A stretch of 64,000 bases of DNA from Micromonospora arborensis (GCF_003205615.1 NZ_PYBV01000005.1:433793-497792); one strand, 5' to 3'. Positions 19,995 to 29,584 are shown, numbered from the stretch's first letter. A program made the numbers and translations. The notes: generated from the letters alone by a model not told the origin.

Positions 19995-20189
19995 TCAGGT
20001 CAGCGCCGGCTCGGCCAGACGGAGCAGATCGTCCGCCTCCGCCGCAGCCGCCGCGAGCCGATCGTTGTCGGCACGCAGACGCGTGATCTCGAACTCCAGC
20101 GCCTGAACCCTGGAACGCAGTCGGGTGACCTCGTCGAGCAGACGCCGATCGGGCGCTGCACCTACGTGGCCGTAGAGGGCCTTCGCCAT
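19995..20189 (-). CDS. Small conserved coiled-coil protein
   Basis: 64-aa protein starting MAKALYGHVGAAPDRRLLDE, with a single coiled coil (LRSRVQALEFEITRLRADND) and the C-terminus RLAEPALT. An excellent ribosome site AAGGAGT precedes the ATG at 20189. I recall short Streptomyces proteins with the same MAKALLGYVGG start and EPALT end, which supports a conserved actinobacterial family, but no function is known to me. The start and end motifs bracket a heptad region, so it may dimerise and dock through the tail. It is upstream of smc on the same strand, separated by 345 bases and a hairpin. Confidence 0.85.
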   Translation of the reverse strand: MAKALYGHVGAAPDRRLLDEVTRLRSRVQALEFEITRLRADNDRLAAAAAEADDLLRLAEPALT

Positions 20190-20561
20190 GCTGACTCCTT
20201 GATATGCGCTGCCGGAAAGGCCGGCCAACGCGCGCCCATTTGTACGCGGCTGTCATTCCAGGCTGTATCTGGGCATGACCGGGCGCGACTGGCGACACCT
20301 ATATATTGAGCCGCAAACCCCTCCTTCGTCAAGTTCTCGCAGGCCGTAGATCATCTCCACGTCGACCTGTCCACTTGTCGGGGGGTTGCCGCAATGGCAC
20401 GGACACGCTCTGTCCGGACGCCTTTACTGTACGCCCGGATCCGCGGAAGTCCGCACCCTGGCGTCCGACTTCCCCTTAACTCTTCCTTAGCCACGTTGCC
20501 GCAGGTCGCGGACGCGCCGTAGCGTCACCCCGGCCCGCAACCGACCCGTGGAGGCATAGGC
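20190..20561. promoter_or_regulatory. Divergent promoter region between the small coiled-coil gene and the CAP-domain gene
   Basis: 372 bases without a gene. On the minus strand TTGACG (20332-20327) and TCAATA (20308-20303), 18 bp apart, resemble a housekeeping promoter for the small gene, next to the unusually AT-rich TATATATTGA. The rightward promoter for the CAP gene is not clear. Confidence 0.5.
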
Positions 20562-21782
20562 GTGTACGGCTGGACCGACCCGATGGACCCGAACGGCGCC
20601 CCCCGGCGTGCCGAGCGGCCGACCGACGAGCCGGCCTGGCTGCACGACCGCCCGGAGCCCCGCTCGGCCTACCTGTTCGGCGACGTCCCCGATCAGCCCG
20701 GCGAAGAGTGGCACCGGGAGCAGTCCCCGTCCGGCCCGGCCACCGGCACGGGGTCGACCGACGCCCACACCGCCGCCTGGCCGGCACACCGGCCGGAGCA
20801 CGAGCCGACCGCTGACTGGCACCGCGGCAGCCCGACCGACGCCACCAGCGACGGCTGGCACGGCACCGGCCCGGTCGAGGCGACCACCGGCACCTGGCAC
20901 ACCGACGCCGACCCGGACCCGACCGGTGGCTGGCACGCCGGTGCCGATACGACCGGAGGCTGGCGGACCCACGCCGACCCGGACCCGACCGACGGCTGGC
21001 ACGCCGATGCCGGCCGGTCGGGCGAGGGGCGGCATCGCCCCCCCCGCCGCTGGCGACGGCCGCTGATGATCGGTGGCGCCGCCGCGGCGGCCACCCTCGT
21101 GGTGAGTTTCGGCGTCGGCGCGCTCGCGATGCCCGGCGGTGACGACGGGGCCGATCAGCCCACGGCGGTCGACGACACCTTCGCCGCGTCGGCGGCACCG
21201 ACCGAGCCGCCGGCCCTCGACACCCTCGCCGCGCCCTCCCCGACCAGCACACCCAGCCCGACCCAGCCGAGCCCGACCCCGAGCAGGACCGTCAAGCCCA
21301 CCCCGGAGTCGTCGCGCTCCACCGCCGCGTCGCGCCGCAGCGCGCCGCGCACCAGCGCGCCGAGTACCAGCAGCGGCTCCGGCGGCTCCAGCGGCACCGT
21401 CAGCGCCCAGGCCCGCGAGGTGGTGGACCTGGTCAACGCCGAGCGGGCCAAGGCCGGCTGCAACGCGCTGAGCATCGACGACAAGCTGATGACCGCCGCC
21501 CAGCGGCACAGCCAGGATCAGGCCGACCACCAGAACATGTCGCACACCGGCAGCGACGGCAGCGACTCCGGCGTCCGGCTGGACCGGGTCGGCTACGCCT
21601 GGCGCACGTACGGCGAGAACGTGGCCTGGAACCAGAAAACCCCGGCCGCGGTGATGGACGCCTGGATGAACAGCTCCGGCCACCGGGCCAACATCCTGAA
21701 CTGCGCCTTCACCGAGATCGGCGTCGGCATCGCCAGCAGCAACGGGCCGTACTGGACGCAGGTCTTCGCGGCGCCGCGCTGA
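20562..21782 (+). CDS. Membrane-anchored CAP (SCP/PR-1) domain protein with a Trp-His repeat region
   Basis: 406 aa. Residues 1-165 form a cytoplasmic low-complexity region with repeated Trp-His units (DGWHGTG, GTWHTDADPDPTGGWHAG, DGWHADAG). One membrane segment follows (LMIGGAAAAATLVVSFGVGA), then a Pro/Thr/Ser stalk, then an external CAP domain (about 280-406) with AERAKAGCNALSIDD, YGENVAWN and SGHRANILN. The CAP His/Glu pocket residues are present, and two Cys could pair. GTG at 20562. CAP proteins of bacteria are mostly uncharacterised; binding of a wall or lipid ligand is plausible. Gene is at the start of an accessory insert between smc and mutM. Confidence 0.85.
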   Translation: MYGWTDPMDPNGAPRRAERPTDEPAWLHDRPEPRSAYLFGDVPDQPGEEWHREQSPSGPATGTGSTDAHTAAWPAHRPEHEPTADWHRGSPTDATSDGWHGTGPVEATTGTWHTDADPDPTGGWHAGADTTGGWRTHADPDPTDGWHADAGRSGEGRHRPPRRWRRPLMIGGAAAAATLVVSFGVGALAMPGGDDGADQPTAVDDTFAASAAPTEPPALDTLAAPSPTSTPSPTQPSPTPSRTVKPTPESSRSTAASRRSAPRTSAPSTSSGSGGSSGTVSAQAREVVDLVNAERAKAGCNALSIDDKLMTAAQRHSQDQADHQNMSHTGSDGSDSGVRLDRVGYAWRTYGENVAWNQKTPAAVMDAWMNSSGHRANILNCAFTEIGVGIASSNGPYWTQVFAAPR

Positions 21783-21902
21783 CCGCGCGTCGTTCGCGCC
21801 CCCGCGCTCGTTTGACCCGGTGAGGTACGCCGGGCCGGAGCGTGGGGGCGGCGGCGTACCGGTGAGGGCGGCGACGGGCCGTCCGGGACCCGGGAGCTGC
21901 CG

Positions 21903-22745
21903 ATGCGGATCCGGCCACGGCGACGCGCCGCCGTACGCCCACTGCGCCGCGTCCTGTCGGCCGGCGTCGTGCTCGTCCTGGTGGTGCCGGCGTACGCGTG
22001 CCGACCCGAACTGACCCCGCCCGGCGCGCCCACCCCCTGGCCAGCCGCACAGGCCCGCCTCTGGCAGTGGCAGTGGCAGCTCAGCGGCCCGCTCGATACG
22101 GCGGTGGACGCGGATGTCTTCCTGCTCGACCCGGTGGAGACCACCGCCGCGCAGACCGCCGAGCTGCGGTCCCGGGACCGCCGGTTGATCTGTCAGGTGT
22201 ACGTCGGCTCGGTTCGCTCCGCCGACCCGGATGCCAGCCGGTTCTCGGACGTCGTGCAGGGCTCCGCCGCTCGCCGACCCGACAGCCGGTGGCTGGACGT
22301 CCGGAGCTGGGACGCGCTGGAGCCGGTGTTGGCCGACCGGTTCCGGTTGTGCCGGGGCAAGGGTTTCGGTGCGGTGGCGTTCGCCGACGCCGACGGGTAC
22401 GCGTCTCGCACGGGCTTCCCGCTCGACTTCGACGACCAGCTGCTGTTCAACCGCCGGCTCGCCCAACTGGCCCGCTCACTCAGCCTCTCCCCCGGGCTGG
22501 TCAACGACGTGCCGCAGCTCGCGGCGCTGGCCCCGGACTTCGACTTCGCGGTGAACGAGGAGTGTGTCCGGCTGCGCCAGTGCGCCAAACTGCTGCCGTT
22601 CGCCGACGCGGGCAAGCCGGTCTTCCACGTCGAGTACACCGGCGCGACCGACGACTTCTGCGTCACCACCGTCGGCTACGGCTTCGCCTCGATCCGGAAG
22701 GACCGCGACCTGGATGCCTGGCGGGAAGCCTGCCCGCTGCCCTAA
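21903..22745 (+). CDS. Secreted GH114-like (endo-alpha-1,4-polygalactosaminidase family) protein
   Basis: 280 aa. The N-terminus has an Arg-rich stretch, a hydrophobic core (VLSAGVVLVLVVP) and AYAC with C33, a possible lipoprotein signal. The mature part starts WQWQWQLSGPLDTAVDADVF, typical of the GH114/TM1410 TIM-barrel family, with FLLDPVETTAAQ, LICQVYVGS and AVAFADADGY corresponding to conserved acidic strand ends. Family members act on galactosaminogalactan-like polymers, but substrate here is inferred only. ATG at 21903 with GGAG upstream. TAA stop is followed directly by a long C-rich tract. Confidence 0.82.
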   Translation: MRIRPRRRAAVRPLRRVLSAGVVLVLVVPAYACRPELTPPGAPTPWPAAQARLWQWQWQLSGPLDTAVDADVFLLDPVETTAAQTAELRSRDRRLICQVYVGSVRSADPDASRFSDVVQGSAARRPDSRWLDVRSWDALEPVLADRFRLCRGKGFGAVAFADADGYASRTGFPLDFDDQLLFNRRLAQLARSLSLSPGLVNDVPQLAALAPDFDFAVNEECVRLRQCAKLLPFADAGKPVFHVEYTGATDDFCVTTVGYGFASIRKDRDLDAWREACPLP

Positions 22746-22927
22746 CCCCACCCCACCCGAACCCCACCCCGCCCCACCCCACCCCACCCCGCCCCACCCC
22801 ACCCCGCCCGCGATCTTGCACTTTCGGTCGTCGATTCGGCGGGGTTGGCCCGCTTTGTCGCGACGGAAAGTGCAAGATCAGCGGAGCGAGGGGGTGGGGG
22901 TGGGGGTGGGGGGGTGGGGTCCGGCGG
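22746..22927. repeat. Convergent 3' region: C-rich tract, 68-bp inverted-repeat element (copy A), G-rich tract
   Basis: Between two convergent genes. C-rich tract 22746-22807, inverted repeat 22812-22879 (arms GATCTTGCACTTTC and GAAAGTGCAAGATC, 18 of 19 pairs), then G-rich tract 22890-22919. Read on the minus strand the inner sequence matches copies at 29728 and 43758. The C- and G-rich flanks can pair with each other, extending the hairpin. May act as a bidirectional terminator. Confidence 0.85.
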
Positions 22928-25147
22928 TTAGGGGACCGGCACCAGCTCCGGGGTCGAGGCCGGCGGGTCGGCCGGGGCGACCCTAGGGCGCTGGCGCAGG
23001 AAACGCGGCGCCCACCAGTTGGCGTCACCGAGCAGGGTCATCAACGCCGGCAGCACCACTCCCCGGATGATCGTGGCGTCCAGCAGGATCGCCGCCGCCA
23101 GGCCGATGCCGAGCTGCTTCATGTCGATCGTGCTCAACGTGGCGAAGATCGAGAAGACGCCGACCATCACGATCGCCGCGCTGGTCACCACCCCGGCGGA
23201 GGAGGTGATCCCGTACGACACGGCGTCGCGGTTGGGCATGCCGGCCCGGACCCCCTCGCGGATCCGACTGACCACGAACACGTGGTAGTCCATCGAGAGG
23301 CCGAAGAGCACCACGAAGAGGAACAACGGCAGCCAGGACACGATCGCGCCCATCGACGTGAAGCCAAGCAGCCCTTCGGCCCATTCGCCCTGGAAGACCA
23401 GCACCAGCAGCCCGTACGCGGCACTGGCGGAGAGCAGGTTCAACGCGATCGAGCTCGCCGCCACCACCACCGACCGGAAGGTGAACACCATGACCAGGAA
23501 GGTCAGCACCAGCACGAAACCCATCACCAGCGGCAACTTGTTCCGGACGTGCTTGGCGTAGTCCGCACTGTCGGCCACGCTGCCGCCGACCGCGTACTCG
23601 ATGCCCGGGATGCCCCGCAGCTCGGCCGGGACCAGGTCGCCGCGCAGCTTCTCCAGCGACCGCACCGACCGGTCGTCCCGACTGGAGTACGGGGTGGCGA
23701 CGTCCAGCACCGACACTCGCCGGTCGGCCGACACCTCGATCTTCGGGCCGTCCGCCTCGGCCGGGGCGAACAGCGGGTCCCCGGTGGCCCGGGTGGACAG
23801 GTCGGTGAGGGCGGCGCGAACCCGGTCGGCCTGCTCGGCCGGTGCCCGGACGGCCACCACGTGGTTGGTGCCGGTGCTCGGGAACGCGGCGGTGAGCCGG
23901 TCGTACGCCTGCATCGCCGGCGTGGTGCGCGGCAGGTCCTCCATGCCGGGGAACTTCAGCTTCATGCCGAGCGCCGGCGCGGCCAACGCGAGCAGCAGAC
24001 CCACCGAGATGACAAGCGTCACGACCGGGGCGCGCAGCGCCGGCCGGAGCACCGCCGGCCAGAGCCGGGGTGCGCGTGGTTCGCCGTGCCGGCCCGTACG
24101 CGGCGCGGTCAGCCGCCAGAGCAGCGGCACCCGGGGGCGGTCGACCCAGCGGCCGAGCCGGGCCAGCAGAGCGGGCAGCACGGTCAGTGAGCCGGTCACC
24201 GCGACGGCGACCACCAGGATCGAGCCGATGGCCAGGGACGAGAAGACCACGTCGCCGGCGAGCAGCAGCCCGGCCATCGCGATGATCACCGCGAAACCGG
24301 AAACCACCACGGCGTGCCCGGAGGTTTCGGCGGCGATCTCCACCGCGTCCAGGCCGGAGCGGCCCTTGGCCCGTTCCTCCCGCTCCCGACGGATGTAGAA
24401 CAGCGAGTAGTCGACCCCGACCGCCATGCCGATCAGCAGGATCACGGGTGACGTCGTGTCGGTGGCCGGCACCAGGTGCGAGGCGAGCGTGGACAGGCCC
24501 ATCGCGGCGGCGACCGAGGAGAGCGCCAGCAGCACCGGGACGCTGGCCGCGATCAACGCGCCGAACGCGATGATCAGGATGGCCAGGGTGACCGGCAGGC
24601 TGAGCAGTTCGGCGCGCTTGAAGTCCTTGCCCAGGGTGTCGTCGAGGGCCTGGCCGATCGACGGCCCGCCGACCTGTTCGACGCGGAGCTGCGGGTGTGC
24701 GGCCTGCAGGGCGGCGGTGGCGTCGCGCAGCGGCTGCACCCGGTCCGAGGCGGTCTCCGGGTCGCCGGACATGGTGATCGGCAGCAGCAGCGCCGAGCCG
24801 TCCCGGGCGGTGACCGGCTGACCCACCGCGGCGACACCGGTGACCGTGCGCAGCCGGGCCGCCGCGTCGTCGGCCGCCGCCTTCGCTGCCGTCTGATCGA
24901 GCGCACCGCCCCGCGAGGTGATGAGGACGTTGTCCACGGCCGGGTCGTCGAAGTCGGCGGCGTCCACGATGAGGCTGGCCCGCCCGGCCTCGCCGATCGC
25001 CTGGTCGGCGCTGGTGGCCTCGTTGAGGCCGGCGGCGTTGCCGCCGATGAAGCACACCGCCACGAACACGACCCACAGTGCGATCGCCCGCCACGGGTGT
25101 TCGGCGCTCCACCGCGCCAACCGCACCGTCACCGGTCTGCTGCCCAT
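22928..25147 (-). CDS. MMPL/RND-superfamily transporter
   Basis: About 739-aa membrane protein with 12 predicted helices in two halves, each with one helix followed by a large external domain and then five helices. MMPL features include GMAVGVDYSLFYIRREREER and GLSMDYHVFVVSRIREGVRA, the Asp-Tyr pairs in helices 4 and 10 that carry protons. Members export lipids or other hydrophobic molecules; cargo here is unknown. ATG at 25147 (MGSRPVTVRLARW) follows AGGGGGA; an in-frame GTG at 25165 would include that ribosome site in the coding region. TAA is followed within ten bases by a C-rich tract. Confidence 0.92.
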   Translation of the reverse strand: MGSRPVTVRLARWSAEHPWRAIALWVVFVAVCFIGGNAAGLNEATSADQAIGEAGRASLIVDAADFDDPAVDNVLITSRGGALDQTAAKAAADDAAARLRTVTGVAAVGQPVTARDGSALLLPITMSGDPETASDRVQPLRDATAALQAAHPQLRVEQVGGPSIGQALDDTLGKDFKRAELLSLPVTLAILIIAFGALIAASVPVLLALSSVAAAMGLSTLASHLVPATDTTSPVILLIGMAVGVDYSLFYIRREREERAKGRSGLDAVEIAAETSGHAVVVSGFAVIIAMAGLLLAGDVVFSSLAIGSILVVAVAVTGSLTVLPALLARLGRWVDRPRVPLLWRLTAPRTGRHGEPRAPRLWPAVLRPALRAPVVTLVISVGLLLALAAPALGMKLKFPGMEDLPRTTPAMQAYDRLTAAFPSTGTNHVVAVRAPAEQADRVRAALTDLSTRATGDPLFAPAEADGPKIEVSADRRVSVLDVATPYSSRDDRSVRSLEKLRGDLVPAELRGIPGIEYAVGGSVADSADYAKHVRNKLPLVMGFVLVLTFLVMVFTFRSVVVAASSIALNLLSASAAYGLLVLVFQGEWAEGLLGFTSMGAIVSWLPLFLFVVLFGLSMDYHVFVVSRIREGVRAGMPNRDAVSYGITSSAGVVTSAAIVMVGVFSIFATLSTIDMKQLGIGLAAAILLDATIIRGVVLPALMTLLGDANWWAPRFLRQRPRVAPADPPASTPELVPVP

Positions 25148-25368
25148 CTCGGGTCCCCCTGTCACGTCAGCCCCATGTCAACGGTGCTGACGTTAGGTAC
25201 GTGACGAGGCGGTCACATCGGGGAACGGCCCTGGCCCGCCCCGGAACCCGTACACCATGGCGGCGGGTCGATCCGGCGGGCGGCGACCCGCGCTTCGGAC
25301 AGTTCCCGGGGGCCAGCCCGGAGCGTCCGGACACGACCCGCCGGGACCGACCCGGAGCCTGCTCCGGG

Positions 25369-26226
25369 TCATCCCCGAAGGGAGCCCCGAGGCCGTGGCT
25401 GACAGCGCGGGCAGCTGTACGAGGACCGGTTCATGAACGCCTCCCGGCGGATCGGTGCCCCGCACCGCCGGCACGGTTCGCCCTCGCGGCCGTAGGCGTT
25501 CAGCTCCCGGTCGAAGTAGCCGCTCTCCCCGTTGACGTTGACGTAGAGGGCGTCGAAGCTGGTCCCACCCACTTTGATCGCCTCGGCGAGCACGTCGCGG
25601 ACGTGACCGAGCAGGCGCTGCGCGGCCGGGCCGGTCAGCGCGTCGGTGGGTCGGCCTCCGTGCAGCCCGGCCCGCCAGAGCGCCTCGTCGGCGTAGATGT
25701 TGCCCACCCCGGAGATCAGGGTCTGGTCGAGCAGCGCCCGCTTCACCTCGGTGTGCCGGCGGCGCAACGCGGCGACGAACTCCGCGTCGGAGAACTCCGG
25801 GTCCATCGGGTCGCGGGCGATGTGCGCGATCTCGTCGGGCAGATCGGCGCCACCCTCGCTCACCGCGAGCCCGCCGAACGTGCGCTGGTCGACGAAGCGC
25901 AGCTCCGGCCCGTCGTCGGCGAACCGGAACCGGACCCGCAGGTGCGTCTCGTCCGCGGTGCCGAGTGGCTGGAGCAGCAGCTGACCGGACATACCCAGGT
26001 GCCCGATGATCGCGTCGCCGCTGTCCAGCGGCAGCCAGAGGTACTTGCCGCGACGGCGGGCGTCCAGCACGGTCCGGCCAGCGAGTACGTCGGCGAAGTG
26101 CACGCCGCCCGGGACGTGCCGGCGAACGGCGCGCGGGTGACGGACCTCCACCGAGGCGATCCGGCGGCCGATGACCCAGCGGGCCAGCCCCTGCCGGACG
26201 GTCTCCACCTCGGGCAGCTCAGGCAC
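25369..26226 (-). CDS. mutM: Formamidopyrimidine-DNA glycosylase MutM
   Basis: Base-excision repair glycosylase/AP lyase for 8-oxoguanine and FaPy, 285 aa. After the start comes the catalytic N-terminus [13 protein letters not shown] (Pro1 nucleophile, Glu2), then the H2TH region with [20 protein letters not shown] and the C-terminal zinc finger with CRRCG and CPRCQ. The GTG at 26226 is certain because Pro must follow the initiator; it overlaps the rnc stop by 8 bases. Part of the plsX-rnc-mutM chain. Confidence 0.97.
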   Translation of the reverse strand: MPELPEVETVRQGLARWVIGRRIASVEVRHPRAVRRHVPGGVHFADVLAGRTVLDARRRGKYLWLPLDSGDAIIGHLGMSGQLLLQPLGTADETHLRVRFRFADDGPELRFVDQRTFGGLAVSEGGADLPDEIAHIARDPMDPEFSDAEFVAALRRRHTEVKRALLDQTLISGVGNIYADEALWRAGLHGGRPTDALTGPAAQRLLGHVRDVLAEAIKVGGTSFDALYVNVNGESGYFDRELNAYGREGEPCRRCGAPIRREAFMNRSSYSCPRCQPRPRGSLRG

Positions 26227-27142
26227 GCCCCAACCCCGTCTCGTGGCCGTCGGCACCCCCGGCCGGCAGGGCCTGCGCCAGATGGTCGGCCTGCTCGGCC
26301 TGGGCCGACCGCTCGGCGCGCTCCAGCGGCCCGAACGGCTCGTCCCGGTCGGCTGCGTCGTCCGGGTCGACCGGCTGGTCCTTCCGGTCGTCGCCGGTCC
26401 GCCCGTCCTGACCGTCGTCGCCGGCCTGGCCGTTCTGCTCGGCGAGCGTTCGCCAGGCAGCCTCGGCCGCCCGCTGCTCGGCTTCCTTCTTGCTGCGCCC
26501 ATCGGCACCGCCGTACCGGTTGCCGGCCACCACCACCCAGGCGGTGAACGTCTTGAGGTGATCCGGGCCGGTGCCCTCGATCCGGTATTCCGGGACGCCG
26601 AGACCGAGCGCCGCCGTCAGCTCCTGCAGGCTGGTCTTCCAGTCCAGTGCGGCGCCCCGGCCAGCTGACTCGGCCATCAGCGGGTCGAAGAGCCGGTGGA
26701 TGACGATCCCCGCGGTGTCCAACCCGTACTGCAGGTAGATAGCGCCGAGCAGCGCCTCGAGCGTGTCGGCGAGGATGCTCGCCTTGTCCCGGCCACCGGT
26801 GGTCTCCTCGCCCTTGCCGAGCAGCAGGTACGCGCCGAGGCCGTCCGGGCCCAGGCCACGGGCCACGTCGGCGAGCGCCCGCATGTTGACCACGCTGGCG
26901 CGCAGCTTGGCCAACTGCCCCTCGGGCAGGTCGGGGTGGTTGTGGAAGAGCGCGGTGGTGATCACCACGCCCAGTACCGAGTCGCCGAGGAACTCCAGCC
27001 GCTCGTTGGTCGGCAGCCCGCCGTTCTCGTACGCGTACGAGCGGTGGGTCAGCGCGCGCTGCAGCAGCTCGGGTTCCAGGCTCACGCCGAACGCGGCTTC
27101 CAGGTGACCGACGGACGCCCGCCGCCGCTTGTCGTTGCTCAT
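26219..27142 (-). CDS. rnc: Ribonuclease III
   Basis: Double-strand RNA endonuclease for rRNA and mRNA processing. The catalytic domain has the signature [15 protein letters not shown] and the second acidic site [12 protein letters not shown]; the dsRNA-binding domain follows ([13 protein letters not shown] and [20 protein letters not shown]). 307 aa, longer than the usual 230-250 because of a C-terminal acidic, low-complexity tail of about 70 residues of unknown role. ATG at 27142 (MSNDKRRR) overlaps the plsX stop by 4 bases. Confidence 0.96.
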   Translation of the reverse strand: MSNDKRRRASVGHLEAAFGVSLEPELLQRALTHRSYAYENGGLPTNERLEFLGDSVLGVVITTALFHNHPDLPEGQLAKLRASVVNMRALADVARGLGPDGLGAYLLLGKGEETTGGRDKASILADTLEALLGAIYLQYGLDTAGIVIHRLFDPLMAESAGRGAALDWKTSLQELTAALGLGVPEYRIEGTGPDHLKTFTAWVVVAGNRYGGADGRSKKEAEQRAAEAAWRTLAEQNGQAGDDGQDGRTGDDRKDQPVDPDDAADRDEPFGPLERAERSAQAEQADHLAQALPAGGADGHETGLGRA

Positions 27143-28221
27143 GATGTGCGTACCTCGGTGTCGGTGGAGCGGTCGGTGCGGTTCGTCGCGGCGTCGAGCA
27201 ACGCCGAGACCAGATCGATGGCGCGCCGCCGCCACAGGTGGGCCGCGAGGGCTATGCCGGAGGCGACGTCGTCGGCACGAGCGGAACCATGGCAGACGAC
27301 CACCGTCCCCGCGACGCCCAGCAGGGCGGCCGCCCTGGGCGCACCGCCCTCGGCAGGGGGGCCGCCGGCCATCGCGTACGCGCCCTCGATGGCCTTGAGC
27401 AGCACGTTACCGGTGAAGCCGTCGGTGACGACCACATCGACGCGCGCGCCGAGGGTCACGTCGTACCCCTCGACCAGCCCGACGTAGCGCGCCCCACCGG
27501 GCAGCGGCTCGACGGCGAGCAACGGGTCGGTGGCCCGCCGGACCCGGTCGCCCTTGCCTGCCTCGGTGCCGACCGAGAGCAGTCCGACGCGCGGCGCGGC
27601 GATCGAGTGCGCCACCGCGGCGTAGGCGGCGCCGAGCACGGCGTGGCGGGCGAGGGTGGCCGGGCGGGGCTCCAGCGAGCCGCCGACGTCGAGGAGCACG
27701 ACCGGCCCCGCCACGGCGGGCAGGGTGGCGACGAGCGCAGGTTGGCGGATCTCCGGCCAGCGGCCGAGGCCGAGCACGGCTGCGGTCACGGTGGCGCCGG
27801 TAGCGCCGGCGGAGACCAGGGCGTCAGCGGTCCCGTCGTGGACGGCGGTGACCGCAGCCCGGACGGTGCTCTGTGCGCGGGCGGCCATGGGATGGTCGGC
27901 CATGCCGACGGCAACGCGGACGGGCCGCACCGTGATCCGGGCGCGTTGCGCCGGATCGAGGGCAGCAATCAACTCGTCGGCGACCTCGGCCGGGCCGACG
28001 AGGAGCAGGTGCAGGTCAGGGTCGGCGCGCATGGCCCGCAGAGCGCCGTCAACCACGACGGCGGGAGCGTCGTCCCCGCCGAGGAGGTCAACGGCGATCC
28101 GCGCGGTGCCCGGCTCCACCGGAACGCCGACCGGAGTGGGCCGGCCGGTGTCGGAGGGAGCCGGGGCACCGGGCGAATGCCAGGATGCGCGCGCCGCCCG
28201 ACCTGAGGTCGGGGGCGTCAC
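27139..28221 (-). CDS. plsX: Phosphate acyltransferase PlsX
   Basis: Acyl-ACP:phosphate transacylase that makes acyl-phosphate for phospholipid synthesis. The family start motif VDAMGGDxAP appears here as [64 protein letters not shown] and [17 protein letters not shown] follow in order. 360 aa with about 40 extra N-terminal residues if the GTG at 28221 is used; a start nearer [15 protein letters not shown] is possible. The motif variants are divergent but shared order and the rpmF-plsX-rnc context make the call firm. Confidence 0.92.
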   Translation of the reverse strand: MTPPTSGRAARASWHSPGAPAPSDTGRPTPVGVPVEPGTARIAVDLLGGDDAPAVVVDGALRAMRADPDLHLLLVGPAEVADELIAALDPAQRARITVRPVRVAVGMADHPMAARAQSTVRAAVTAVHDGTADALVSAGATGATVTAAVLGLGRWPEIRQPALVATLPAVAGPVVLLDVGGSLEPRPATLARHAVLGAAYAAVAHSIAAPRVGLLSVGTEAGKGDRVRRATDPLLAVEPLPGGARYVGLVEGYDVTLGARVDVVVTDGFTGNVLLKAIEGAYAMAGGPPAEGGAPRAAALLGVAGTVVVCHGSARADDVASGIALAAHLWRRRAIDLVSALLDAATNRTDRSTDTEVRTS

Positions 28222-28233
28222 TCGGCGTCCAGG

Positions 28234-28407
28234 TCAGACCTCGAGAACCTGGCGGCCGTTGTAGGTGCCGCAGACGGAGCAGGCAGCGTGCGGCAGCTTC
28301 GGGGACTTGCACTGCGGGCACGCGACGGTCGCGACCACGGTCGCCTTCCAGTTCGCCCGGCGGGACCGGGTGTTGCTGCGCGACATCTTGCGCTTCGGGA
28401 CGGCCAC
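28234..28407 (-). CDS. rpmF: 50S ribosomal protein L32 (zinc-ribbon form)
   Basis: 57-aa ribosomal protein [20 protein letters not shown] with four Cys (CPQC and CSVC) forming a zinc ribbon, the C+ form used under zinc sufficiency. GTG at 28407 with AGGAG 9 bases upstream. It lies 5 bases after the DUF177 stop and 12 before plsX, the usual actinobacterial order. Confidence 0.97.
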   Translation of the reverse strand: MAVPKRKMSRSNTRSRRANWKATVVATVACPQCKSPKLPHAACSVCGTYNGRQVLEV

Positions 28408-28412
28408 GGTTC

Positions 28413-28976
28413 TTACTCCTCTGTAACGGTCAGTTGCGACAGGCCCGCCCAACGCGGGTCGATCTGCTGGTGACTGTGGTCGGCCGGCAGATCATCCCAG
28501 TGCGCCCCGCATTCGGGGCACAACCCTGGGCAGTCCTCCCGGCAGAGCGGGTTGGTCGGCAGCGTGAGCACCAACGCGTCCCGCAGCGCCGGCTCCAGGT
28601 CGATCAGATCGCCCTGCATCCGGCCCACCTCGTCCTCGTCGGTCGTGGCATCCGTGGTGCTGTCCTCATACGCGTACAGCTCCTGGATCGTCACGCCCAT
28701 CGAGTCGTTGATCTCGCGCAGGCAACGGCCGCACTCGCCCCGGACGGGACCGGTGATGGTCCCGGAGACGAGCACGCCCTCGGACACCGACTGCAACCTC
28801 AGATCGAGGTCGAGGTCCGCGCCCTCCGGCACGCCGATCAACTCCACACCGAGGTCCGCCGGTGCCGGCACGACCCGCTGGACCTCACGCAACGCGCCAG
28901 GTCGGCGCGGCAGGTCCCTCGTGTCGAGGACCAGCGGCGACCTGGGGTTGAGTGTCGATGGCGAGTGCTTGGGCAT
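28413..28976 (-). CDS. DUF177 (YceD-like) protein
   Basis: 187-aa member of the YceD family, implicated in 23S rRNA maturation in other bacteria. Conserved Cys pairs at [12 protein letters not shown] and [18 protein letters not shown] suggest a metal site. An acidic linker ([10 protein letters not shown]) lies between the halves. ATG at 28976 ([16 protein letters not shown]). Immediately upstream of rpmF, as nearly always. Exact molecular role unresolved. Confidence 0.9.
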   Translation of the reverse strand: MPKHSPSTLNPRSPLVLDTRDLPRRPGALREVQRVVPAPADLGVELIGVPEGADLDLDLRLQSVSEGVLVSGTITGPVRGECGRCLREINDSMGVTIQELYAYEDSTTDATTDEDEVGRMQGDLIDLEPALRDALVLTLPTNPLCREDCPGLCPECGAHWDDLPADHSHQQIDPRWAGLSQLTVTEE

Positions 28977-29086
28977 AGTTAGACTCCGGCCGGTGAGAGG
29001 CCGACAAAAAAGGTTACCTGGACGACCGCCGGACCGTCGAACCGGGGGCGACGCCCGCCTGAGAATGTCGGCTGGTGAGGTGCCGC

Positions 29087-29584
29087 TCAGAAGGGTAGCG
29101 GGCGTTCCGCCTCATCCCCACCGAAGGTACCGATCTCCCGCAGCGCGTGCATCTTGTCGCGGCCACGCTCTATCGAGGCCAGCGCCCGGGTGAGGAACTG
29201 CTCGAAGTTGGCCAGCGCGGTGTCGACGTAGTCGTCGACCTCCTCCCGCAGGCGCTGCGCCTCGGCCCGGGCCTCGGCGATGATCCGGGCACCCTCGTGC
29301 TCGGCCGACACGGTGATCTCGTTCACCGAGACCAGGCGGGCGTGTTCTGCCTCACCCTCGCTGATGATCCGGTCCGCCTCGCGCTTGCCGGCGTCCATGA
29401 TCTTGTCGCGCTCATCGAGGAGCGCGGCGGCACGACGCAGGTCGGCGGGGAGGTCGGCGCGCATCTCGTCGAGGGCAGCGATCATCTCACCCCGGTCGAC
29501 CATGCAGTTGTTGCGCGACATCGGGACGGAGCGGGCCTGCTCCACCATGGCGATCAGTTCGTCGATGCGATCGAGCGGGTCCAC
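29087..29584 (-). CDS. DivIVA-domain coiled-coil protein, SepIVA-like
   Basis: 165-aa helical protein. The N-terminus VDPLDRIDELIAMVEQARSV is followed by long coiled coils (LLDERDKIMDAGKREADRII and ARIIAEARAEAQRLREEVDD). In M. tuberculosis the gene at this locus next to the DUF177 gene is Rv2927c (SepIVA), a DivIVA-domain factor in septation and polar growth; gene order and coil pattern support orthology. GTG at 29584 has GGAGTGAGG upstream; an in-frame start at 29737 would add unrelated sequence. Confidence 0.85.
   Translation of the reverse strand: MDPLDRIDELIAMVEQARSVPMSRNNCMVDRGEMIAALDEMRADLPADLRRAAALLDERDKIMDAGKREADRIISEGEAEHARLVSVNEITVSAEHEGARIIAEARAEAQRLREEVDDYVDTALANFEQFLTRALASIERGRDKMHALREIGTFGGDEAERPLPF

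Noticed and set aside
20562..25147. Prophage or integrative element
   Set aside because: No integrase, transposase or attachment repeats; genes have the same codon style as neighbours.
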